Assembly: GCA_003254905.1 (NCBI GenBank)
Contig: QANU01017537.1
Coordinates: forward strand, 647,245-711,244
Length of the DNA: 64,000 nucleotides
Reading direction: 5' to 3'
Origin: Nissolia schottii
Lineage: Eukaryota > Streptophyta > Magnoliopsida > Fabales > Fabaceae
Made by a program: the position numbers and the translations under genes. The notes under the pieces were generated by a model. That model made no database searches and was not told where the DNA came from. It saw nothing but the letters and a program-made list of their open reading frames with translations. Of the stretch, positions 11,864-25,014 are shown piece by piece. Numbering within the stretch: the stretch's first letter is position 1; each line of letters begins with the position of its first letter.

Positions 11864-13130
11864 AATAAATATGTATTTTGGTACTAGAAAGTTTTGTGTG
11901 ACATTAATTTAGTTTTTGAAAGATTTTTAACATTAAGTCTCTAAAGATTGAAATGTAATATCATAATTTCTAAAAGCTTTTAATGTCAAATAAGTCCCTA
12001 AAAATTAAAGCATGAAATCACTTTTTAGTCCTTCAAAAGATTATTTTGATCCTCTATTTAGTTTTTTCATTTTCTGTTTTCATTCTTTGTTTTTAACTTG
12101 TTTCATGTTTTCTACTTTGAAATAGAATTCACAGGAAACAAACTGACCCTAAGTTTTTAAGGGACCTATTTGATGTCAAATGACATTTTGAAGGATTGAA
12201 TTGATGTCATATTTTAGTTGAGGCCCTCATAGTTAGCTTACTCTCGGCTTGAGTCAGATTAGGTGAAATTTAGTGGATTTCAAATACCGATAATTTTGAT
12301 TGAAAATATTTTACTTTTAAGTGACTTATTTGATGTCAAACAACTTTTAGAAACCTATTTAATATCATGTCACATTTTATTTTTCATTGACTTATTTAAT
12401 GTCAAAATCTTTTAGGTAGTATTTGGTACATTGCCTATCAAGATTACTGGTAATCTGGATTACCTTTCAGAAAGATTACCACATTTTAAATTGTGGGTAA
12501 TGTTATATTATTGTGTTTGGTATACATGAGTAATGTAACTGAGAATTTACATTACGTTATTTGATATATAAAAAGGGTTATCATGTAGTATACTCATTTT
12601 ACAGTAATACCCTCAAAATAATAATAAAATAAATAACAATAAACATAAAAATAAATAAATAGCTACAATAATTATCATCATCATCATCATTATTATTTGG
12701 TGTGTTGCGAGGTGATGGTGGTGGTTACAATGAGGTGGTGGTGGTGGCGGTGATAGGTGGCAAGTGGTGGTCGTGACGGTGGCGATAGTAGTAGATGATC
12801 ATAAAGAGAGATGGATGTTTGTGTTGATAGAGTTGATGGTATTTTTGTCAAAACAAAAGTTTTAGGATTTCTTGGAAGGTGGTAATTCAAATAGGCATTT
12901 CCATAGAGGTAATTCCCATTACTATTTCAAGGCAATGTGGATTACCTGGGTAATCCAGATTACTGATAATTTTGTTGTATCAAATAAATCAATATGAATT
13001 ATTAGGTAATTTAAAAGCCAAATTATTGGTAATTTGAATAAGTTATCTTATACCAAACGCCCATTTATGTATAATTAAATTGATATTTCACAAAACTTTC
13101 AAGGGACCAAGATACATGTTTACCCTAAAA
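11864..13130. mobile_element. long-TIR DNA element carrying a nested MITE
   Basis: The left flank reads ATGTATTTTGGTACTAGAAA then GTTTTGTGTGACATT. The right flank, reverse-complemented, reads ATGTATCTTGGTCCCTTGAA then AGTTTTGTGAAATAT. This gives about 45 bp of imperfect inverted terminal repeat. The interior repeats AGTCCCTAAAAATT-like and AATGTCAAA-like words. Long TIRs are typical of Mutator-like elements, but I could not fix a 9-bp target duplication. No transposase is present. Ends are approximate. Confidence 0.5.
12415..13063. mobile_element. MITE nested in the 11.9-13.1 kb element
   Basis: The left end GGTAGTATTTGGTACATTGC and the right end read inward (TGGGCGTTTGGTATAAGATA) form a short imperfect TIR. 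Inner copies of GATTACTGGTAATCTGGATT-like words appear near both ends. TTTA flanks both sides (12,411-12,414 and 13,064-13,067), a possible target duplication. The interior holds a GTGGTGGTG-rich patch at 12,708-12,790. No transposase. Confidence 0.55.
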
Positions 13131-16100
13131 AAAATAGTATATGAACTTAATTTGAATCCATGTGTGCTACATTGTCTAAGAGGTACATAATAATTAATAC
13201 ATATGGCATGTTAATTCTATATTATATCTTGTGGGAATTCTTGAAAATGACAGAGATGAGTATCATTATATACATGTGCGTGCGGGCCTAATTAATTATG
13301 AGGGCGCTATGAATTAATTTAATTAGGGAAGAATCAAAGTGATCATTGGTTTTGGACTTGTAAGCATGAGATTCATTAGTGAGCAGCCACATATGTACAA
13401 GGAAGTTTACGTATAAATTATGAAGTTTCGGTGCCATCATTTTTATTTGTTGTCTCAGCTTGGCCTTGATCACTTTTTTGTTACTTTTCTTTCTTACTTT
13501 TATTCTTATTATCTGTCTGTTTATTCTTTCTATATATATATATATATATATATAACAAAAGGAGTAGAATGGGGACATGAGTGCCTCAAGCCCTCAACAA
13601 CTTGAGAGTAGTGCATTGTCTTGTATTCAGCATCAAATCCTCAGAAGAAAAAAAAAAAAAAAACCATATCCTAGAACTCACCATCATTCTCACTTTTGAA
13701 CCCCTTAACCCTCAAGGGACCTAGATGGAAACTTTTTGCAGAAACCCCACAAAGCATATGGTTAAATTTTACATTCAAAAAAGATCAAAATTTTGATCAG
13801 GGTTCTCTCTCTCTCCTTGTCATAATATGGCCACCAAAAGTTGGAATAAATTCTCTAACTAAAAAGGATGGAATAAAGAGAATAAGTGTTCAGTTGATCT
13901 TAAAACTATAATTTTTTTTCTAATTTATTTATAATTGTTTGATGCATCAATAAATGTAAATTATCATTATCTCTTCAACTACTCATTTATGAGTGTTGTA
14001 AACAGTTAATGAATTAGAATAAGAAATTTTTCTTATTTTAAATGCATCTAAGAATTTTTTGATAATAAAAAGATTCTTCATCCTGCTGCGTTATAAAGAG
14101 ATAGATTCTACGCTATATTACCCCCGAAGCCCTACCATTTATCGAGAGGGGAAGAGTATTGTTGGCTTTTTGGTTATATACTTAGGATTCCTCAATCCCT
14201 CTCACTTTAAAGTTCATTTTGTATACAAATAAAGGAACTTCGTGGGGGAGGCTATTTTCTTTAGTGCAAGATAAGGAAGGAAATGTGAAGGAAGCTGAAT
14301 GGATTTGTATTTACATTTAAGACAAAAAATAAAGGCAGCTCGGTGCCCATGTTGGCCCCCATTGCTATGTGGGTTCATATGGCATGTTCTCATAGGTCTA
14401 AAAGAACTCCAATTACAGTTTATCTTGTTGATTTAGTCACCATAATTACTATGGTCATTCCTTTCCATGTATGCCATAATAATAAGTAAATCATAAGCTA
14501 CACAAAAGTCATGATCAAGAAACTCAAACTCCCATGTGTACTAATATTTGAGGCTTGTGATGGAGGATATTTGATGCAATAGTTACATAGGTTAGGTAAG
14601 GAAATCTTGGGTATTACATGTGTTAGCAAAACCTCTACTCTTAAGCTAGTTTTTGTAATGAAGTTTGACGAATTCATATCATATGGTACCATAGCCTACT
14701 TTTGTATTAATCGGTGGATCATTTCCTTGTTCTCTATTTTACATATATAGTGGTTGGATCTTGGTTCTTTGTAAGTAGATGTACAATTTAAATAAATCTG
14801 GAATGATGCAATAGAGAGAGAGAGAGACTTGTCACGTCAATTAGGCAATTAGATCTTACGTATGAGTTTGCAAACCTCTACTTCCGAACTATCTTGCGAT
14901 AGAGTTAGGCGGACTAATATAAATATTATATTGGTAGGAGCTAATTATAGCATTACAAAATCCAAAATTATGATATAGTTTTTCCTACTTTTTGTGACCA
15001 ATGAAATGGGGTCACATCCAACCCACCCGTGCCCTAATCTTTCGGGATTGGTAGCCTAAACCCATTAACCACGTATATCTCATCATGAAATAAATAAACC
15101 CTATTCTTATCTAAAAATGAAGAAAAATAATACTATTTTCCTTTTCTTTTGAGGGGAAAAATAATAATTCACTATTCTATGTAAACTTTTCATGAAACGA
15201 GCTATAAATATCTTCTTCTTACCTGAATCCCGTGTGCTGAGGTTTGTTTGCTTCGCACACGTACAAATTTGGGTTATGTGCGTTATAAAGGGTTTTGGAA
15301 CATATCATTTTAATAATTTGTGATAATCAAATTTATATGGCATTATTATTGTCTTTCCGTCCCAATGTTTGTCCTAATATCTGTCCCATAATTCAAAACA
15401 AGCTTTTGATTAATTAACTAATGTCCAAAACTTTTGTCGCACATGTACTTCAAGAGTTAAAATTTATGTTAGTTTAATTAATTGTGTCGATGATATCACC
15501 ATTGCAATTGCTTGATCTTCATATATATTACACGCTCAGTGGGGGCGAGGTGGCTAATCAGATTAATTAGCCCTCAATTCAAATTTTAAATGGATCCCAT
15601 CCCACCGTGTCGGTCTAATGAGGAAATTGCAAATAATACTGGTGAAATTAATTGATTGATTGAAGTTGCAGCTACCTTTAATTAATTGGCATGTAGTATC
15701 AATAATAAAATGGACAAGCGGAATAAGACACACCTTGTGGGTTGGGGGGATCCACAGTTGGAGCTATCCTGAAAACCCTTTAAAAAGCAGGAAAAGTACA
15801 CTACGTATGAAAAGAAACCGTGACTGTTCTCAATGTATTGTGGATGGCTCAGATATTTTATATCTCAAGGATGATGAATTTTTGCGTCAACCATGGAGGG
15901 AAATATAATTCAAATGGAAAAATAAAATTATCAAACCTTAGATAGTAAAAATGACGGCATGAGCTCCATTTTTTGAAAAGTGCATTGATTAATAAAGGAG
16001 AAATTTTTAAGGTTTATCTTTTGAAATTGTGAGAACAATGTATCCTATAACTCTAGTTTATTGATTTGAGGTTTATAATTAAAATAACAAATGCTTGATT

Positions 16101-17660
16101 TGAATGCAAACATGGTTGTGTCTTATTTATGTAACCGATTTCACACACTAGACAAGACTTGGTTATTATTGTTGTAATCAAACCAATCAAGTGCCCAAAT
16201 TTTCATCCTTAATCCATGGCTCCATTAATTATGCATAGCAAACATCCAAGAGCAATGGGAGAAATGTACTGATGAGCTATGTAAGATTGTCAATAAGTTG
16301 CTACAATTTTCTTCACTATGGTCCATCTATGCTTCTGCATATGGTTTTATGAACATGGGTTTTATAGACAGAAGTGTATGGATGTGATGGAGAGGAATAG
16401 GGATTTTTAGCCAATAATTAACTGTCATATGGTTGTCATGCAAACGTAGGGGAGGGATTGATAAAATATTGCATGACAAATGACTAACATGCATGTTCAC
16501 CTTTTCTGCCTCATGGAGGTGTATGTTAGTGTTACTGCATGCAAAAATAATGTACCTTATGTCGGGGACATGGGGCTAAAAGCCTAAATGACAAGCGCTC
16601 TCTCTCTCTCTATATATATGAGCTGGGCATTTTACTATTTGCAAAAGATTAACTATAGGGAAGAAATTCTGCATTAAAGTATCTTTTCTAAGATCTGTTA
16701 CTTTTTTTTTTTTTTTTCTTTTGTGAACTTAGCTCTTCTAACTTTAACATGTACTAACTACTGGTTAGCATATAATCTTTAAAGTAATAATAAAGATTCT
16801 CTGACCAAAAAAAATGGGTAGTAAAGGGTTCTTCCTATTGGTTTAAAAGCCATCTCTTTAGGTAGTTACTACCCATCTTCCACTTCATCATGAATATTCG
16901 TTTAATTTGTTTTAGACCTAAGTTCTATCTTATGTAAAAAAAAATAAAAATGAAAAACCATATGGTAAAATGATCTACACATGGAGGTAATACAAGGACT
17001 ATATATCCGATACTTCAGGGGGCTGTAGTGTTTGATGGTATTATATATAATACCATAACAGCACAGCCTGGAAGAAAGGGTCACGAGCATGCAGTGGCTA
17101 ATTGAGAAGTCATAGTCACTTATTGAGCCATCTTTAATGGCTAGAGGGACCAAGCAGTGCACCCCGCTTCAGAGTTTCTGCCTCACTAGATTCCAGAGAG
17201 GGTCTTAAAGAGTTCTTTCTTTTGTTTTTGTTCATTTCACTAATAAGAATACAAAGGGAAGCCTACAAAGTATCAAAGTAGTGAATCACATGAGCCTACG
17301 AACCAACAACCAATTGTATACGAAAGTTTTTTTAGTGGACTATATATATAAGGTCACATAAGGTAGCTATGTGGATCCAATAATTCAAATTCATTATCAA
17401 GTGATATAATTTCGTGTTTCAATTACTGTATATTCTATCCAACTTAATTTCATGTTTGAATGATTTGGGGGGTCACAGAGCTTGTAAATCACATCATTCA
17501 TTTAAGAATGAAGAATAAAAGAAATATATGAAATTAAAGGATAAGTGAGTGAAAGGAGTAGATGAAATTAATAAAGTGATCATTATTAATGAATTCAATA
17601 CACAGCAGCAGCACACAGGAAAAGGCCCCAAAGACCTTTCCTTCTGATTTCTTAAAGCCA
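13131..17660. other. gene-free AT-rich intergenic region
   Basis: No frame here resembles a known gene. It holds an (AT)n run at about 13,531-13,554, poly-A and poly-T tracts, a (GA)n run at 14,812-14,826 and a perfect 22-bp palindrome at 17,035-17,056 (ATGGTATTAT, then its complement). I saw no tRNA or known conserved microRNA sequence. Confidence 0.4.
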
Positions 17661-18549
17661 ATTTAGGCCACTATGAGACAAGAGGGGGCGCTCCTCTCTA
17701 TCTCTCTCAAACAAATCAAAAAATTCAAAAGTTTAAACCTATAAACACGTGTTTTCCCATCACACGCGTGGACACCAGGGCAATGGAGTCGTGTATAGTT
17801 AGGCCAAAGCTGTAGGCCAAAGTAAGAAAAATAAAAATAAATAAATAAACAAACGGGCTCCCGCCAACAAGGAAAACAGAGTAAAAAATCACACATACAC
17901 ACACGTGATTGGCACGCAGCAGAACCATGACTGCACACGTGCCATAAGAAAAGCCCGCAACATGTAGCCAGCTTCAGAGCTTATGAGTACTGTTGAGGGA
18001 TGAGACGCTCCACTCCCATGACATGAAAACTTCCCAAACTTCAAAAGGAACAGTGGCCCCACCATTTTCATCTCGTTCACCGATAATCAATGCAGCCTTT
18101 GAATTCCACTCTCTCCAAACCTCTTTTCTTTTCTTTCTTCCACACTCGCCTAAATGCATCCATCACTAAGTTCAGCGTTTCCCTTCTGTCACTCACTTCC
18201 CCCACAGCAATAGGTATAATTTGTGTTACAATTATCTATCCCCATCCCCTAGGGAATCCGCAAAGCCATTAATGAATTCTCTAAAGTCCAAACCCCATCA
18301 AATCAAACTCTCTCATACATATACAATACTAGTAGTATACACTATATAGTAGTAGTAATCTACACAATCTCACTCACTCAAGTCAATTTTTAATTAACCA
18401 CAAAAAATAACCCTCTGAAAAATGTTGAGGTTTCTAGACAGCGTATTGGACCACCTTATTTTCCTCTCTCTTTTCGTTTCCTTCCCCCCTCCTCTTTTTT
18501 TTTTTTTTTTTAATTATTATTATTTTTTTTGTTGTTGTTGGTTTTCTCT
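17661..18549. other. region downstream of the cyclin gene
   Basis: This is the 3' side of the minus-strand cyclin gene and should contain its 3' UTR. It includes a pyrimidine-rich and poly-T stretch at 18,466-18,540. The open frames on both strands have no family resemblance. Confidence 0.4.
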
Positions 18550-21500
18550 TCACTCGGAGGAGTTTCCTTTGTCATCATCATCGTCCACCCACAAACAATT
18601 ATTTAATTTCCTCCTTTTACAACACATCAAGGAGAAGGAGGATGATGAAGAGGAGGAGGGGGAATCAGGGAATGATGAGACAGTACTAGACCTCATCCGG
18701 GTCCGAGCTGTTACTCGCAGCTGCGGCAAAACTTTAGGGGACTTCCTCCGGTTATTGTCAATAACAAGCTCCTGCATCAACTTGTAGCAGCTTATAACTT
18801 TTTCCTGCAACGACAAATCAGATATCTGAAACCGGATCTTGATCTGTTTAAGCATACACATATTTAATCACTACACACACACACACATATATATATGCTT
18901 ACTTTTCGAAGTCCCTGGCACCATGATTCAGCCTGCTCAGGCTTAACGAGGGACCACCTAGGAATTTCATTAGCTGCACAGAGTATTGCAGCGGCGGCAA
19001 TGCATGATGGCCTGTAAGCAAGAAAGCTAGCCTCTGAGTGGACACACAAAATGTCCAATCAGAAATTAGTTAAACTCAACCCACCCTTCATTACTTTGTT
19101 TGTTGTAGGAATATGATATATACCTTGGATGTTAGATAAGATGATTTCTGTAGCACGTGAAATGAGGAACCCAGTAAAAGTTTCGGTTGGATCTCTCTTG
19201 CACGCAAAGAAGCCGAGGAAGCTAAGTGGGGTGACTGATCTTAGCCTCCAATCCAATACACCAAGAACAAGTAGCTCCATCCTACGAACCGTTCGCGGCT
19301 CAAATATGTACTTTGCACCTTCAACCTGTTTGTTAATAATACCTTAGTGAATGACATGCGATAATCCCGTAAATAACTACTCATATGCATGCCAAATCAA
19401 CACATACACAAAGTTTTATCTGTTAATTTTTATTAAGAATATTTTAACTTTTGCAAAGTCTTTATTAGTATCATCTAAGAATGGGTGGGGGCCCAGAAAG
19501 ATAGGACATATACCTGAAGGTCCAAGAGAGACGGAACCAGAGGTTCCTCCATCTTCGCCGCTAAAGACAAACAAGCAACAGATAGAAGCTGCAGAGGCCA
19601 CCCACTTGTTTGCTGCTGTAAACACACATGCATACGTCAAACAGTATATCGATATGCAAATCATCACCATCATGATCACTATAATAATTGTTTCCTATGT
19701 CTTAAATAATACTAGTACTAGTAGCTTGCGCAAATAACCAGTATATACATACATATATCCTCACGCGCCATGCACGTGCCGGATTAGAGTACCAGTAGCT
19801 TGCGCGAGCTGTCATTTCCACTGTGTGTACTATAATCTACAACAGTATATTTACAAGCTATTTGTTTTTATGTGAGGAATTAATCTCAAACTCGTATATG
19901 ACATATATGTATAACGAAAAATGATAAGATAATTATTCAAAATAATTTTAGGATCGTTATACTTACAAAGTGTTGGATTTACTGTAACAGACCTACAAGG
20001 AACCCCTACAAGTTTATAAATACAGATATTCCAAATGATTATCATCCTAAGGTTGCTCATGTATTAAATTTGTGTAATAAGATTATTTAATCATTTGCCG
20101 TACATAAAAGCAAATGCGTTTTTTAATCAATGATTGAGAGGTTAATGGAATAGTGGCTGCTTTCAGATTCAACAGAAAACTATCCAAAACCCATTAGACT
20201 TTCGGGACATAATAATTAAAACTTATAATATTTGTACGTACCAAATAAGATAATAAAATAAAAAGTAGGTATCCGCGCTCTATGGCAACAATTTTATATA
20301 AATACAAATAAAGTTACTTGCATTATTAACTGATAAATCAAACTCTAGTACAATCAAATCATTTACAAATATATTTAATAATATATTATCATGTTAATTA
20401 ATTCATTTAGCCCCATATTATTAACAATAAAATTTGTTACAGATGAAAACAATTAATTTGTTAAGTACTACGTGAGTACAAGATTTAATTAATCTTTTAA
20501 ATTTAATTTAATTAAATGAAGCCTAAAAGAATTTTAAATAAATATCTAATCATGTTGTATTATATCAATAAAAATATTTAACTCACACTCTCATTACCTC
20601 CAAAATCTTATGTATAAATTATAATAATATATAATTTGATAACAATACAAAACTATTTTATACTCGCACAACATAAACAAATCACTATCTTTGACAAAGT
20701 ACATGATGACAAGTATAAAATAAAAAGAAAAATTTTACATAAAAAAATAAAATAAAAGTGCTTTTGTCTTACATTTGTACATTGCATCTAGAACAATTTT
20801 TTTGCAAACAGTTGTGGTAATGCAAAAAAAAATAAAATAATTGAGAGAATTAATTTACATATCAATTTATTTTTAAAATGATCAAATCTTATTAATAAAA
20901 ATATGTCAATTGATAAATTATGTACTATCAATTTTTATTTTTCATGAAAAAAAGATTACATGATAAAAATATGAGAGAGTTTATTGCGGTTGTAGTTGAT
21001 TTAAAAACTTTTTCACGTTTGAAAAATCAAACATAATTACCGCAAGGAAAATTTCTCCCCACGCGTTCACACATGTTACGTCTCTTTCCGAGTTTTCTAC
21101 TTTTGGAACTTAATGTACGTATTTAAAGCCGCCGAGAAACGAGAGCTCACCGGCAACTGGCGAGAATCCAAAAACCGATCCATGTAATTAACGGCGAGGT
21201 ACGCCGTCAGCGGCTGAAACCCATAGTACGTGTGAACCTGCCAATCACGCAAATCAGAGTCAATCAAATCTGCACGAAATAACAAAATCAAATATATTAA
21301 AAAAAAACTAACGCCGTCAATCCACGACTCATAAGTCATAACCGCCGTGGACTCCACCGGAAGAGCCGGTAACAACTAAGATCCAAAAAGGCACTATGAT
21401 ATAGGCCGTTACGGAGATACGGTTACGCAAACGGCGCATTCTAGCGCGAGGGAGGCAGTTACGGTAGTGGCAATAACGTAATAAGAGTGCAACGGAGTGT

Positions 21501-21813
21501 CCGTTTGTGAAAGAAGGTGTTTCTTCACCTTGAGAATCCATGCAACCGATTCTTCCCTGGCGTTGGCGTCGAGGGAGCGAGACTGGAACCTCGAGAGGTA
21601 GTCGAATCCGGGGACGAAGTTGCGCTCGTGCTCGATGAAGCAGGCGATGGATTCCTCCGTCGACGAGGATGACGCCGGAGAGTAATCGATGTCGGAGGAG
21701 CATTCCGGCGACTCTCCGGAGAGGATTCCGGAGGTGTCCTCGCCGCAGAGGAGGTGGCAGTCGGAGCTGCAGGAGAGAGGCATGAGGATCGCCGGCGGTG
21801 GCTCCTCATTCAT
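18550..21813 (-). CDS. CYCD1;1: D-type cyclin, CYCD1 class, 6 exons, 352 aa
   Basis: Minus-strand exons are 21,813-21,529, 21,237-21,151, 19,612-19,514, 19,325-19,124, 19,033-18,903 and 18,804-18,550. All five introns are GT-AG (291, 1,538, 188, 90 and 98 bp) and all phases join. The Rb-binding LxCxE motif is LLCGE (residues 21-25). Motifs from exon 1 (ESIACFIEHE, NFVPGFDYLSRFQ) match Arabidopsis CYCD1;1 as I recall it. The cyclin box spans roughly 85-190, with YGFQPLTAYLAVNYMDRFLD, SLAAKMEE (Lys144) and RRMELLVLGVLDWRLRSVTP (Glu174); the Lys/Glu pair contacts the CDK. The C-terminal cyclin fold follows, then a Ser-rich PEST-like tail (318-324) and KRRK (331-334), a likely nuclear signal. D cyclins partner CDKA and phosphorylate RBR at G1/S. 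The start at 21,813 is the first ATG that gives a normal length; Met11 is the alternative. No disabling change seen. Confidence 0.95.
19612..19620 (-). other. NAGNAG tandem splice acceptor in the cyclin gene
   Basis: The end of intron 2 reads ACAGCAG before CAAACAAG. Either AG keeps the frame, adding or omitting one Gln at residue 125. The downstream site (exon from 19,612) aligns better with the Arabidopsis form LPETSGW. Confidence 0.7.
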
Positions 21814-21869
21814 TTTGTTGCCATGGATCGCTTCGGCGGAGAGGTCGCCGGAATGCTGATTTTGCAGGG

Positions 21870-21998
21870 AGCGTGAGAGAGAGAGAGAGGGGAGAGGGGA
21901 GAGGGAGAGAGAACGAGAGTGAGTGTGTGTGTGTGTGGAAGACTGTGGTTGGTGGAAGAGATAGTGTGCCTCTACATCTGTTAGTTTGACTATAAATA
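21870..21998 (-). promoter_or_regulatory. cyclin gene 5' UTR and candidate TATA box
   Basis: On the minus strand a TATA-like CATATTTATAG lies at about 21,990-22,000. Between it and the ATG lies a pyrimidine-rich leader with (CA)n and (CT)n runs (21,871-21,940). Such CT-rich leaders are common in plant promoters. The transcription start itself is not determined. Confidence 0.5.
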
Positions 21999-22013
21999 TG
22001 CGTGCCTCAGCTT

Positions 22014-23360
22014 TAATTGGTTTATGAATAAAATAAAATCTCACTTAGTTACTCAAATTTTACAATGTTGTTCAGGTTTGTCTTTTAAAATTGAGTTCTG
22101 CTACACGTATATTAAAAAATATACACCATATATACATTCTATGCTTATATACATAAAGTTTGTGTTTTAATGTCTGTAATGTTTGTACACTTAATTAAGC
22201 ATAATTGAGAATATCATCTATAAGTTTATAATGTTTGTGCACTCATAAGAACAAAGTTTGTGCATTATTAATGGTATATGTATGAGTGTATAAAATTAGG
22301 TGTACATGTAACATTTTTGTTTATAATTTTAAAAATTACATTAACACTTTTTAAGGTTAAGTTGAAACTTAATTTGTTTCATATATCCTCACTCAGGACA
22401 TTAAAACATTTTTTAGACTATATTAACCCTTAATCTCTTTTTTCTCAAATATTGGTCAGGGAATATATTTGAGTTGTATTATTTAGATTTATTTATTGTT
22501 AGACATGACGTTAACTCACCCAATAAGATCTTAATAAAATAAACACTTTAATAAATACATAATGAGTTAAAATGATGTCTTATGATAAATTAATAGAGAT
22601 ATCATTTTATTTCTGAATATGTTTTTCCGAGATGTATGGGGGAATAGATTATCAAATTTTGGTTTGATTTTTCTGTTAATAATTTTTTCAGTATATGATA
22701 CAAGATGATTAAAGAAAATTTTAATATTGTATTTTCGTATAAAATTTATCTTGAAAACATGTACTAATTTTGGGCGGTGGATTTGAAACTTTGAGTAATT
22801 TGAAATATAATTAAAAAAAATAGCTTGTGAATTCGATTAAAATTTGAATGCGAGGGGTGAAGAGGATGTTTGATTTGATAAACCGGAATGGGAACTGGGG
22901 ACATTAGGAGTTATCAGTTTCATGTGGTGGCACGAGGTGATTGGTTCCATAAATCACCGTAATTTTACTATTTTAGCAGTATTGGTCGAAAATGAATATG
23001 AGGGATGGGGGCAACTTGTCTGGATTAGTTGGCGGTTGAGTTAAAGGAGTCATTTCTTACTGCTGGATTCTTGTGATTGAAAGGAGGGAAGTAGATTTAA
23101 ATAATAAAAATTGTCATCTATATTAATTAATAAATAGAATTTGTTTAGCACATTTTGAAAAAAAAAATATTTACTAAATTATTTTCACTAAATTTTTCTT
23201 AATTTAAAATTAACATTTTTTTTTACTTTTTAACGTTTAAAAATTTAAATAATAAAATTAAATAATTTATATAAAAAAATAATATCAATAAATTTGAAAT
23301 AATTTTTGTGCATAGCACATATACTAAACTAGTTGTCCATAAAATAATGTTATGGTAAAA
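22014..23360. other. upstream of the cyclin gene, no gene seen
   Basis: AT-rich sequence. A segment at about 22,098-22,312 has loosely inverted ends (GCTACACGTATATT... and, inward from the right, GTTACATGTACACC...) and may be a decayed MITE. No coding frame recognised. Confidence 0.4.
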
Positions 23361-23775
23361 AGCAGTAACATGGATACGAGACTTGACATACGACACAACA
23401 CAACACAACACGATACGAGATACAATGATACACTGATTTCAAAATTTTGTGGGATACGACATATATAGGCATAAAAATTAAATATTTATAATAACATTAT
23501 AATATTTTTATTGATATCAAACTATTAATTTTTTAATACTTATTGAATCCCTTTCAAAATATATAGAACATTTAATATATTTTTATGTGTCAATATTTGC
23601 TAATTTTCTAAGGGTCCATATTATCATAAATTATTTAATATTTAAAATATTTTTTATTCGGACACAATATGGACACAACTCAAAAAACTTTCGGATATAG
23701 TGTTTTCATATGTCGGTGTCCGCAGTGTGTTGAATATGGAGACAGGACAGTCTCATAAAGTATACGTGCTTTCTA
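23361..23775. repeat. dispersed repeat with GACAC-rich ends, copy 2
   Basis: The same family and orientation as 9,478-9,960. The match is clearest at CACTGATTTCAAAATTTT, AAATTAAATATTTATAATAA and TTGATATCAAACTATTAATT. The left end here has decayed into ACACAACACAACACAACACG. Target duplication not resolved. Confidence 0.62.
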
Positions 23776-25014
23776 GGTTATAATTATTAAGACTTGTTTC
23801 GCAATGTCTTCAATTTGAGTGATTGTTTCTATGTACAATAAACTACCATTTTATGTTTGTTAAAAAGTTGAGGTGTTTTTTCTCCTTTGCTTTTAAAAGT
23901 TAATTGCTCTAAGAATTCTCCTTAAGTATGTTTTAGAATTAGTTTATGCGGTTTAAAGGTTAAAATATTACTGATAAAATACACATTTTAAGAAATTATT
24001 TAATTGACAATAAAATAAAAAATATATAGAGAGCATAAACATAGTTAACATTGAACAATAAGTGTTATAGTTATTAAGTGTTATTGACAGTATAAGAGAT
24101 AATAAGGGTATAAATATAAAAAATACATTTAATACTTCTTTAATCTAATAAAATAACAATTAATCTTGAACAAGTTTTTGAATAAAAAATGACAACTAAA
24201 AGTAAACGAAGAGAGTAATATAATCTTTAATATTTTATATTCATTAAGTTTATTAGTTACTCTCTTTAATATTTATATTTATTATGATCATTTTAAAATT
24301 TAAGAACTATTTAATCAAAATCATTACTTTGACTTCTACTTATTTTTTTGTTACATGATCAAAGTGTCAATTAATACGAATCCGGTGACTATTCTCTCTG
24401 TTAGCGATTGAATCCCTTTCACTTCATTACATTCCCTAGGTTCTGACTTTTACTTATTAAAATCAATTTTAATATTAATTTTTTAAATAATATTAGTATG
24501 ACTTTTTAAAAACTACTTTTAAATAATTTAAAATAGGTCTTAGATTCAAATCTCATTACAAATAATATAATTTTCATAATATAGAAAGAAAGTAAGGGAA
24601 AAAAAAGCACAACAAATTTTACAAAGTCATTTCATAGTCAACCTAATTAAGCCTAAGTCCAATTCATTCCTTTAATGGACTCTCAAAGTGTGTTCTATAA
24701 AGAAAAGAAAACATGAAGTTAAACTCAAAGTTCACGACCAAAAAGAAACTCAAAATTGGTATACTAATGGAGAAGCATCTCATGTGCGGACATACATACA
24801 GCCAGTCACATCTTCAATTTTTTGCTATCTAAATGTGTACTATATATATTATTGTGATTTTTCTTTTTTCAGTCTCAATGTAAATGATTTGTTTTTCGTT
24901 GAGTCAAAAAAAATTGAATCATTGAACTGCGCACAAGTTGGCCATTATCAAGGCAAAAGAAAATATAAGTTAAAATACACACACATATATATTGACACCA
25001 TCCGCTAGGTTTTT
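23776..25014. other. intergenic, no gene seen
   Basis: Very AT-rich. The 106-codon open frame at 24,688-25,008 has no recognisable domain. Confidence 0.4.

Noticed and set aside
17035..17056. Perfect 22-bp palindrome as a regulatory site
   Set aside because: It is AT-rich (TATATA centre) and isolated; such palindromes arise often by chance in AT-rich DNA.
18422..18787. 121-codon plus-strand frame
   Set aside because: It overlaps the last cyclin exon on the other strand and a poly-T tract; the cyclin reading is clearly right.
21409..22044. Cyclin exon 1 read as a 211-codon unspliced protein
   Set aside because: Upstream codons are the CT/CA-rich leader, and downstream codons lie in intron 1. 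The splice donor after ILK restores the conserved cyclin box.
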